Shown here: piece by piece, positions 1 through 5,131 of the stretch
How the letters are laid out: every line of letters starts with the position of its first letter
How positions within the stretch are numbered: the stretch's first letter is position 1
NCBI GenBank assembly: GCA_017885485.1
Contig: JAFNFZ010000222.1
Location: forward strand, 1-5,131
Source of the DNA: Chloroflexota bacterium
Lineage (GTDB): Bacteria > Chloroflexota > Dehalococcoidia > UBA2247 > RBG-13-53-26
Length of the DNA stretch: 5,131 nucleotides
Reading direction: 5' to 3'
Program-made: the position numbers and the translations under genes
Notes under the pieces: generated by a model
What the model was told of the DNA's origin: nothing
Database searches by the model: none
Seen by the model: only the letters and a program-made list of their open reading frames with translations

Positions 1-669
1 ACCAGCCGCAACTGGGCGGTCTGGTTGCCGGACTACCTGGAGCGCTATGCGCCCGACGCACTGCGATATCTATTGTCCGCGAACATGCCGGAAAGCGCCG
101 ACGCCGACTTCTCGTGGCGGGAGTTTGTGCGGCGGAACAACGACGAACTGGTGGCCACCTACGGCAACCTGGTCCACCGCGTCCTGACGTTCACGCACCG
201 CCACTTCGATGGATGTGTACCCGGGCCCGGCGAACTCGATGCAGCGAGCAACGCGCTGCTGCAGAAAGCGGAGTCCACCGTGGCCGCTGTGGATGACTCC
301 CTCTACCACTGCCGCTTTCGGGAAGGGATGAGGGCAGCCATGTCGCTGGCCCAGGAGACGAACCGCTATCTGGATGAGAAGTCGCCCTGGAAGACGGTCA
401 AGACGGACAGGGTATCCTGCGCCACGGCCCTCTTCGTCTCACTGTCGGCCATCTCCTGCCTGAAGACGGTTCTGGCCCCCTTCCTGCCTTTCAGTTCGCA
501 GAAACTGCACGGCCTGCTCGGTTTCAAAGGTGAGGTGACAGGGGAGAAATGGGGGCTGCGTACCATACCGCCGGGTCAGAGACTGGCCTCCCCTGAGACC
601 CTGTTCGCCAAGCTGGATGAGGCGATAGTGGCAGAGGAGAGCAGCCGTCTGGGCAATGGACACGACTAG
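1..669 (+). CDS. metG: Methionyl-tRNA synthetase, C-terminal part (5' end outside window)
   Basis: This enzyme charges tRNA-Met with methionine using ATP in the cytoplasm. The frame is open from base 1, so the gene starts upstream; the TTG at 25 is an internal codon, not the start. The 222 visible codons begin T-S-R-N-W, which matches the end of the class I KMSKS loop (K-x-S-x-S-R). Next comes the linker (YLERYAPDALRYLL, then ADFSWREFVRRNND), then the helical anticodon-binding domain. Compared with E. coli MetRS, the anticodon-reading residues are kept: N and R in GNLVHR (window codons 56 and 60; E. coli N391 and R395) and P-W in SPWK (W at codon 130; E. coli W461). The protein ends shortly after LFAKLDEAI, so the C-terminal Trbp111-like tRNA-binding domain of many bacterial MetRS is absent. 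The next gene follows on the same strand after 25 bases. The family call is secure; the catalytic core cannot be checked. Confidence 0.95.
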   Translation, partial: TSRNWAVWLPDYLERYAPDALRYLLSANMPESADADFSWREFVRRNNDELVATYGNLVHRVLTFTHRHFDGCVPGPGELDAASNALLQKAESTVAAVDDSLYHCRFREGMRAAMSLAQETNRYLDEKSPWKTVKTDRVSCATALFVSLSAISCLKTVLAPFLPFSSQKLHGLLGFKGEVTGEKWGLRTIPPGQRLASPETLFAKLDEAIVAEESSRLGNGHD

Positions 670-685
670 GGGTTTAGCCTAAGAT
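657..685 (+). promoter_or_regulatory. Candidate weak sigma70-type promoter for the prenyl synthase
   Basis: TGGACA at 657-662 matches TTGACA at 5 of 6 positions. After a 17-base spacer, TAAGAT at 680-685 matches TATAAT at 4 of 6. It overlaps the last codons of metG. Transcription would start near 692, almost on the ATG at 695, giving a nearly leaderless message. That would fit the absence of a Shine-Dalgarno sequence before this gene. Such matches can occur by chance, and plain read-through from metG is equally possible. Confidence 0.27.
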
Positions 686-694
686 TATACAGAG

Positions 695-1666
695 ATGACA
701 GCGTTGAGCATCCCCTCGATTTGCCTTCCCGTTCAGCCAGAGCTGCTCAAAGTGGAGAGGAGGCTGGAGGAAGTGGTGAAGAGCGCTCCAAGCCAGATGG
801 TGGAGCCACTGGAACATGCCATGAAGGACGGGGGCAAGCGCATTCGCCCTGCGCTGACCCTGCTGGCAGGGAAACTCCACCGCTACAACCTGAAGGTGTT
901 GATCCCCATGGCGGCGGGGGTGGAGCTACTTCACACGGCCACCCTGATCCATGATGACACCATTGATGATGCCTACCTGCGCCGGGGCAAAGACAGCATC
1001 AAACAACGCTGGGGCAACTCCAATGCGGTGCTGCTGGGTGACTACCTGTTCGCTACCTCGGCCGGCTTTGTGGCCGAGACAAGGAACATCCGGGTGATCA
1101 AGCTCTTTGCACAGACACTGATGACCATCTGCACAGGGGAGATAGAGGAGTCGCTCTATGCCTTCAACAAGAGCCGGGACCTCTACTTCCAGACGATAGG
1201 CAACAAAACGGCTTCCCTCTTTGCCGCTGCCACCGAATCGGGGGCGGTGCTCAGCCAAGCCCCTGAAGAAGCAATCCAATCCCTGAATGATTATGGCTAC
1301 AACCTGGGGATCAGCTTCCAGATCGTCGACGACATCCTGGACTTCGTGGGTCAGAAGGAAACCCTGGGGAAACCGGTGACCAACGATCTGACCCAGGGGG
1401 TGTTCACGCTGCCGGTGATCCTGCTGCTGGAACGTCCCGACAGTGACGAGGCCAGGAGGATCAAACAGGCTATCGAAGGGGACAAAGCAGCGGCGACTAA
1501 GGTGATTGTCGAGGCGGTGCACAGCTCCTCTGTGCTTGAGGAATGCTACGGGATCGCGGAGGGCTTCTCAGCTCGGGCACGGTCTGCCCTGGAGCAGCTT
1601 CCCCGAAACACGGTCTATGACTCCCTGGCCGAGCTGGCAGGCTACGTCACCGAACGGAAGAGCTAG
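695..1666 (+). CDS. trans-Polyprenyl diphosphate synthase, long-chain type
   Basis: This is an all-alpha trans-prenyltransferase of the IspB/HepT/GGPS class, adding isopentenyl diphosphate units to an allylic diphosphate. The 323 residues are normal for the family. In order: GGKRIRP at 46-52 (diphosphate binding), first Asp-rich motif D87-D88-x-x-D91 followed by RRG, LLGDYLF at 113-119, KTA at 171-173, second Asp-rich motif D212-D213-x-x-D216, and GKPVTNDL at 225-232. The residue five before the first Asp motif is Ala82, not an aromatic. In this family that points to a long product, as used for a quinone side chain, rather than farnesyl or geranylgeranyl diphosphate; exact length cannot be read. 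ATG at 695 is chosen because the protein then starts with the usual N-terminal helix (PVQPELLKVERRL); the next Met (35) would cut into it. No clear ribosome binding site precedes it. It lies 25 bases after metG and converges on moaE. Confidence 0.95.
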   Translation: MTALSIPSICLPVQPELLKVERRLEEVVKSAPSQMVEPLEHAMKDGGKRIRPALTLLAGKLHRYNLKVLIPMAAGVELLHTATLIHDDTIDDAYLRRGKDSIKQRWGNSNAVLLGDYLFATSAGFVAETRNIRVIKLFAQTLMTICTGEIEESLYAFNKSRDLYFQTIGNKTASLFAAATESGAVLSQAPEEAIQSLNDYGYNLGISFQIVDDILDFVGQKETLGKPVTNDLTQGVFTLPVILLLERPDSDEARRIKQAIEGDKAAATKVIVEAVHSSSVLEECYGIAEGFSARARSALEQLPRNTVYDSLAELAGYVTERKS

Positions 1667-1689
1667 TCCCGTCTGCCAATGCCGGCCGG

Positions 1690-2082
1690 TCAGCCTTCGA
1701 CCGTCTCAGTGGTCCAGGCAGGCGATACCTCCTTGAAGCGGTCAACGGCATACTGGCAGGCCTCAAGAGCCTCTTTGCGATGGGGAGCGCCCACAGCCAC
1801 AACCAGGAGGACTTCACCCACCGCCAGCCGGCCAACCCTCTGGACCAGAGCGACATCCTCCAACCGCCACCTGTCCCTGATCTCACGGGCTATGCGGGTT
1901 AGTTCATGGCGGGCAAGGTCCGCAGAGGCTGCCTGCAGTTCCAGGAAGCGGACCTTGCGGCCGTCCTGAGACAGATCGCGGACGGTGCCGATGTAGCTGA
2001 TGACCACGCCATAGGCATCACTGCGCACGGCGCTGAAGGCCGCCTCGGGGAGGATCGGGGCTGGGGTTACCTCGATGAGCAA
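1690..2082 (-). CDS. moaE: Molybdopterin synthase catalytic (large) subunit MoaE, short variant
   Basis: MoaE joins with MoaD, which carries a C-terminal thiocarboxylate, to convert cyclic pyranopterin monophosphate (precursor Z) to molybdopterin. The 130-residue protein has the family landmarks: GVVISYIGTVRD at 25-36 (R35), RVGRLAVGE at 82-90, APHR at 99-102, EACQYAVDRFK at 107-117, and P121-x-W123. By gap-free alignment with E. coli MoaE, active-site K119 is K117 here, but K126 (in W-K-R-E) is Thr124 (W-T-T-E). The protein stops seven residues after W123, so the usual C-terminal tail is missing; continuing past the stop does not recover it. The middle (ELQAASADLARHEL) is also divergent from the usual EYEAYPEMA-type segment. 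The start is TTG at 2082, with an in-frame stop five codons upstream. It follows ftsH by 25 bases, so it is probably co-transcribed. No moaD is in view. Family call is firm; full activity is uncertain. Confidence 0.88.
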   Translation of the reverse strand: MLIEVTPAPILPEAAFSAVRSDAYGVVISYIGTVRDLSQDGRKVRFLELQAASADLARHELTRIAREIRDRWRLEDVALVQRVGRLAVGEVLLVVAVGAPHRKEALEACQYAVDRFKEVSPAWTTETVEG

Positions 2083-2088
2083 ACCGGA

Positions 2089-2094
2089 CCTACT
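2089..2094 (-). promoter_or_regulatory. Weak ribosome binding site for the moaE TTG start
   Basis: Read on the minus strand, AGTAGG lies six bases before the TTG at 2082-2080. It is an imperfect Shine-Dalgarno match. With the in-frame TAG at 2097-2095 it supports the TTG, because no ATG and no earlier start codon exists in this frame and the next candidate (GTG, codon 19) would remove conserved sequence. Confidence 0.4.
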
Positions 2095-2107
2095 CTACGG
2101 AGTGTAT

Positions 2108-3919
2108 CTACGCGGAGGCTGTGGCCACAGGTTCATTGAACAGCTTCTCCAGTGCCTCACCTTCAATAGTCTCATCTGCAATCAGCCTCTGCGCAATTTG
2201 GATCAGTTTCTCTTTGTTCGCGGTCAGAGTATTCCTGGCCACATCGTGAGCTTTCTCGATGATGGCCCGGACTTCCCGGTCTATTTCAAGAGCCACCCTC
2301 TCACTGTAGTTCTTCGTCTCTGAAATCTCCCGGCCCAGGAAGATCATCTCTTCCCTCTTTCCAAACGTTCGGATTTCCAGGCCATTGCTCATGCCGTATT
2401 CAGTCACCATGGCACGGGCGATCTTGGTCACACGCTCGATATCGTCTCTAGGTCCCGTGCTCCGCTCATTGAAGACTATTTCCTCAGCTACATGGCCAGC
2501 AAGTGCCACGGACAGCCCATCCATGAGCTGGGAGCGAGTCCACATGTAACGATCCTCAGTGGGCAGAAGGCGGGTGTAACCGCCCATCATGCCACGGGCG
2601 ACGATGGAGACTTTGTGGGGCGGGTCAGCATTGGAGAGCTTCCTTGCCACTAGGGCATGCCCTGCCTCATGATAGGCAGTCATCTCCTTCTCCTTCGGAC
2701 TGATCAGCCGGCTCTTCTTCTCAGGGCCAGCGATGACGCGATCTATGGCCTCCTCAAGGTCCATCGTGTCTATCGTTTTCCTGTTCCGCCTCGCTGCCAG
2801 AATAGCTCCCTCATTGACCAGATTAGCCAGGTCAGCACCACTGAATCCGGGCGTTTGTTTGGCGATCTTCTCCAGATCTACAGAATCCTCCAGCGGTTTG
2901 CCCTTAGCGTGAACCTGCAGTATGGCTTTCCTACCCTTGATGTCAGGGCGGTCAAGGGTCACCTGACGGGCAAAGCGCCCGGGCCGCAGGAGAGCAGGAT
3001 CCAGTATGTCGGGACGATTGGTGGCAGCGAGGACAATAACGTTGGTGGAGGTGTCGAAGCCGTCCATTTCCACCAGGATCTGGTTGAGGGTCTGTTCCCT
3101 CTCATCATGTCCACCACCCAGTCCCGCGCCCCGATGACGACCGACGGCGTCTATTTCGTCCACAAAGATGAGGCAGGGGGCGTTGCGCTTGGCCTGGTCA
3201 AAGAGGTCCCTCACCCTGGAGGCGCCAACACCGACAAACATCTCCACGAACTCACTGCCACTGATGGAGAAGAAGGGCACAGCGGCTTCTCCGGCGATGG
3301 CCCGGGCCAGCAGCGTTTTGCCTGTCCCGGGCGGACCGATGAGCAGCACGCCCCGGGGTATGCGTGCTCCCAGGGCGGTGAACTTCTCAGGGGATTTCAG
3401 AAACTCGACTATCTCCTCGAGCTCCTGTTTTGCTTCCTCGACTCCGGCCACATCGGCAAAGGTGACCGTGACTTTGGCACCGCTGAACAGCCGGGCCCGG
3501 CTGCGGCTGAAATTGAAGGCCTGGTTATTGGCTCCGCGAGCGCCGCGGAGCAGGAACCAGAACAGGCCGACCAGGAGGAATACGGGCAGGAGGGTAAAGA
3601 CCAATGAGCTCCAGTCAAAGCCGCTGGAGTAGACTGTATCGAAGGCGATGCCGTTATCCTGCAGTATCACAATGAAACGGCTGACGTCCTCGGTGGCGAT
3701 GGTGGATTTGAACTTCTCTTCCTCCGTGGTGGTGATGGTCAGAGACTTCTGGTCGGTGATGATCACTTCCTGAACCTGACCACCTTCAACCATGGCGATG
3801 ACTTCGGAGTAGGTCTTCTCCGGCACCTTCTCGCCCCGGGGCAGGAAGGTGATCACCAGGACCACAATAGCTACTATGATGAGCAGATAGAAGAGGGTAT
3901 GCTGGCGCTTAATCTTCAT
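2108..3919 (-). CDS. ftsH: ATP-dependent membrane zinc metalloprotease FtsH
   Basis: FtsH is a hexameric inner-membrane AAA+ protease that extracts and degrades misassembled membrane proteins and some short-lived cytosolic regulators. The 603 residues give the full architecture: membrane segment at about 8-27, an extracytoplasmic domain of about 76 residues, second membrane segment at about 104-124, then the AAA module. That module has Walker A GPPGTGKT (195-202), pore loop M227-F-V-G, Walker B with D254-E255, and the second region of homology with arginine fingers R312 and R315. The peptidase has the zinc motif H417-E418-A-G-H421; D493 in STGPRDDIE is the expected third ligand. All catalytic residues are present. 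One oddity is GRFAR at 314-318 where AAA proteins usually have GRFDR. The C-terminus after the peptidase is short (E. coli FtsH has 644 residues). ATG at 3919 is the first possible start, since an in-frame TGA lies two codons upstream; no good Shine-Dalgarno is visible. A strong promoter precedes it and moaE follows. Confidence 0.98.
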   Translation of the reverse strand: MKIKRQHTLFYLLIIVAIVVLVITFLPRGEKVPEKTYSEVIAMVEGGQVQEVIITDQKSLTITTTEEEKFKSTIATEDVSRFIVILQDNGIAFDTVYSSGFDWSSLVFTLLPVFLLVGLFWFLLRGARGANNQAFNFSRSRARLFSGAKVTVTFADVAGVEEAKQELEEIVEFLKSPEKFTALGARIPRGVLLIGPPGTGKTLLARAIAGEAAVPFFSISGSEFVEMFVGVGASRVRDLFDQAKRNAPCLIFVDEIDAVGRHRGAGLGGGHDEREQTLNQILVEMDGFDTSTNVIVLAATNRPDILDPALLRPGRFARQVTLDRPDIKGRKAILQVHAKGKPLEDSVDLEKIAKQTPGFSGADLANLVNEGAILAARRNRKTIDTMDLEEAIDRVIAGPEKKSRLISPKEKEMTAYHEAGHALVARKLSNADPPHKVSIVARGMMGGYTRLLPTEDRYMWTRSQLMDGLSVALAGHVAEEIVFNERSTGPRDDIERVTKIARAMVTEYGMSNGLEIRTFGKREEMIFLGREISETKNYSERVALEIDREVRAIIEKAHDVARNTLTANKEKLIQIAQRLIADETIEGEALEKLFNEPVATASA

Positions 3920-3957
3920 GTTTCATTCTGCGCTCAAAGCACCCTGATTCATAGCTC

Positions 3958-3985
3958 ATTATAGCACTAATGCGCCGCATGCCAA
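3958..3985 (-). promoter_or_regulatory. Strong sigma70-type promoter of ftsH-moaE with extended -10
   Basis: On the minus strand, TTGGCA (3985-3980, 5 of 6 to TTGACA) is followed after 16 bases by a perfect TATAAT (3963-3958). TGC sits directly before the -10, forming an extended -10 element (TGnTATAAT). The predicted start of transcription is near 3951, giving a leader of about 32 bases before the ftsH ATG at 3919. It is the best promoter match in the window and is correctly placed in the only sizeable intergenic region. Confidence 0.75.
3970..3980. repeat. 11-bp palindrome inside the ftsH promoter spacer, possible operator
   Basis: ATGCG-C-CGCAT is a perfect inverted repeat with 5-base arms around one central base. 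It lies between the -35 and -10 elements of the ftsH promoter and touches the first base of the -35. This is a typical place for a repressor or MerR-type activator to bind. The arm ATGCG occurs twice more nearby, at 4007-4011 and 4056-4060. It is short enough to be chance; no known regulator motif is recognised. Confidence 0.3.
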
Positions 3986-3996
3986 ACGGCCCGAAC

Positions 3997-4117
3997 GGAG
4001 CTGTCCATGCGTCTGCAATACAAAGACACCATAAGGCAAGAGAATGATGGACACTATGCGATAGAATATAGGCCGAGGCCATCAGAATTCGAGGGATCGG
4101 AGAGCCCAGCAACAGCC
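3997..4117 (+). other. Leader or N-terminal extension of the TGS GTPase
   Basis: This stretch is open in the GTPase frame from an ATG at 4007, which would add 37 residues. GGAG at 3997-4000 sits six bases before that ATG and is a good Shine-Dalgarno match. Against translation, the 36 codons after this ATG end in G or C in only 17 cases by my count (47 percent), while 15 of the first 20 codons from 4118 do. The added peptide has no recognisable motif. TAGAAT at 4062-4067 resembles a -10 element and could start transcription inside this stretch, though no matching -35 is seen. I treat it as probable untranslated leader, unresolved. Confidence 0.4.
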
Positions 4118-5101
4118 ATGCCAGCCAATCTGCCACCCCAGTACTATGAAGCCGAGAAGCGCTACCGGTGCGCCAAGACACCTCAGGAGAAGATCGAGGC
4201 TCTGGAAGAGATGTTCTCCATCATGCCCAAGCACAAGGGCACCGACAGACTGCGGGCAGAGCTCAGGACGAAGATCGCCAAGTTCTACGAAGAGGCCGAG
4301 AAGAGGCCGATGGTGGGCAGGAAAGGGAGCCTGCTCTACTATGTCAAGAAGGAGGGGGCAGGGCAGGCAGTTCTGGTGGGACTTCCCAGCACAGGCAAGT
4401 CTCAACTGGTGACCACACTCACCGGAGCCTCCTCGCAGGTGGCAGACTACCCCTTCACCACCCAGTTGCCTATCCCCGGCATGATGGAGTTTGAGAACAT
4501 ACAGATACAGCTCGTTGATCTGCCGGCGATAACAGCACCCAATGTCAGCTCGTGGCTGCCCAATATCGTCAGGAACGCCGACCTTGTGCTTATCGTCGTT
4601 GATCTGACCCGGGAACCAGTAAGTCAGGCGGAGGCCACCATCGAATGGCTGGCAGGATTCAGGATAGGGGTTGTGGGAGAGGCCAGAAGAGCTGAGGAAG
4701 TGACGGTGTGGAAGAAGGCCATGATCATCGGGAACAAGGTGGATGCCGCGGGGGCGGCAGAGAACTATCGAACCCTGGAATCACGCTATCAAGGGAGGTT
4801 GCCCACTGTCCCCATATCGGCTCTGCGGGCCGACGGCCTGGAGAACCTGAGGAGGGCAACATTCCGGGAGCTGGAGGTGATCCGGGTGTATACGAAGGTG
4901 CCGGGCCAGAAGCCGGACCTGGCCGACCCTGTGGTGCTCAGGAGGGGAAGCACCGCCCTGGACGCCGCCGAATCGGTCCACAAGGACTTCGGAAGGAATC
5001 TGAAATACGCCCAGGTCTGGGGTTCAGGCAAGTTCGCCGGGCAGAGAGTGAAGAGAGACTACGTCCTCCAGGATGGAGACGTGATCGAGTTGCATATTTG
5101 A
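4118..5101 (+). CDS. DRG/Obg-like GTPase with C-terminal TGS domain
   Basis: This is a cytoplasmic P-loop GTPase of the Obg/DRG superfamily; relatives act on ribosomes or in translation and stress, but its own target is unknown. The 327 residues begin with a charged helical region (about 8-62; PKHKGTDRLRAELRTKIAKF resembles the DRG N-terminal helices). The G domain has G1 GLPSTGKS (88-95), G2 around YPFTT (111-115), G3 D134-L-P-A137, G4 NKVD (206-209) and G5 ISAL (233-236). A TGS domain follows (about 254-327), with VYTKVPG, VLRRGSTALDAAESVHKDF and a QDGDVIEL end. G3 is unusual: Gly of DxxG is Ala, and the GxxEGA stretch of Obg/DRG switch II is missing. ATG at 4118 is preferred because MPANLPPQYYEAEKRYR looks like the family's normal N-terminus and third-position GC rises there; GGAGAG at 4099-4104 is rather far upstream. 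ATG at 4007 would add 37 residues and has a better Shine-Dalgarno. It is divergent from ftsH. Confidence 0.9.
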   Translation: MPANLPPQYYEAEKRYRCAKTPQEKIEALEEMFSIMPKHKGTDRLRAELRTKIAKFYEEAEKRPMVGRKGSLLYYVKKEGAGQAVLVGLPSTGKSQLVTTLTGASSQVADYPFTTQLPIPGMMEFENIQIQLVDLPAITAPNVSSWLPNIVRNADLVLIVVDLTREPVSQAEATIEWLAGFRIGVVGEARRAEEVTVWKKAMIIGNKVDAAGAAENYRTLESRYQGRLPTVPISALRADGLENLRRATFRELEVIRVYTKVPGQKPDLADPVVLRRGSTALDAAESVHKDFGRNLKYAQVWGSGKFAGQRVKRDYVLQDGDVIELHI

Positions 5102-5131
5102 CGGCACCCGCCTGCCAACAGATGTATCAAC

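Noticed and set aside
25..27. TTG at 25 as the start of the first gene
   Set aside because: The frame is open to base 1 and the residues before it (T-S-R-N-W-A-V-W) continue the MetRS KMSKS region, so the gene simply runs off the window edge.
926..1522. A 198-codon minus-strand open frame opposite the prenyl synthase
   Set aside because: It mirrors the conserved Asp-rich motif regions of the real gene and shows no protein family features of its own.
1687..1703. Small hairpin CGGTC-loop-GACCG at the convergent gene ends as a terminator
   Set aside because: The stem has only five pairs, there is no T-tract on either strand, and it sits partly inside moaE codons; not enough to call a terminator.
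2657..3607. A 316-codon open frame on the plus strand opposite ftsH
   Set aside because: It lies wholly antisense to the conserved ATPase and peptidase domains of ftsH, its peptide has no recognisable domain, and long antisense frames are common across GC-rich conserved genes.
3961..3969. ATAGCACTA resembles one half of the CIRCE heat-shock operator (TTAGCACTC)
   Set aside because: The second half, GAGTGCTAA, is not found nine bases on (the bases there are ATGCCAAAC), and the match overlaps the -10 region, so it is probably chance.
3909..4181. A 90-codon minus-strand open frame across the ftsH/GTPase intergenic region
   Set aside because: It overlaps the ftsH start, the ftsH promoter and the GTPase N-terminus, and has no recognisable domain; most likely a chance frame.
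5102..5131. Bases after the GTPase as a terminator or next gene start
   Set aside because: Only 30 bases are visible and they contain no hairpin with T-tract and no start codon with a ribosome binding site that could be trusted.

Overview
The window carries five protein-coding genes on about 5.1 kb of moderately GC-rich DNA, packed tightly and with no sign of a mobile element, CRISPR array or RNA gene. It looks like an ordinary core-genome stretch of a free-living bacterium. The mix of proteins suggests a member of the Chloroflexota, most likely class Dehalococcoidia: a MetRS without a C-terminal tRNA-binding domain, a long-chain prenyl synthase, and a DRG-like TGS GTPase that begins MPANLPPQYY. 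This placement rests on family resemblance recalled from memory, not on a search.

Layout. Positions 1-669 (+) are the 3' part of metG (methionyl-tRNA synthetase); the window opens inside its KMSKS signature loop. After 25 bases comes a complete trans-polyprenyl diphosphate synthase (695-1666, +). It converges on a two-gene minus-strand unit, ftsH (3919-2108) followed by moaE (2082-1690, TTG start). Only 23 bases separate the two convergent stop codons, and I see no clear terminator there. Upstream of ftsH is a 198-base divergent region (3920-4117) holding a strong sigma70-type promoter for ftsH-moaE. An 11-bp palindrome lies inside that promoter's spacer. On the other side, a TGS-domain GTPase (4118-5101, +) reads away. 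The last 30 bases (5102-5131) show nothing I can identify.

How the genes relate. They are housekeeping functions: methionine charging of tRNA, the isoprenoid chain for quinone-type lipids, membrane protein quality control (FtsH), molybdopterin synthase large subunit (MoaE, whose partner MoaD is not in the window), and a ribosome-associated-type GTPase. They do not form one pathway. The ftsH-moaE pair is probably co-transcribed, and metG and the prenyl synthase may be.

I found no convincing undescribed system. The points most worth a second look are a MoaE that lacks the second active-site lysine and the C-terminal tail, a GTPase whose G3 motif has Ala in place of Gly, and the organisation and start-site ambiguity of the ftsH/GTPase divergent region.
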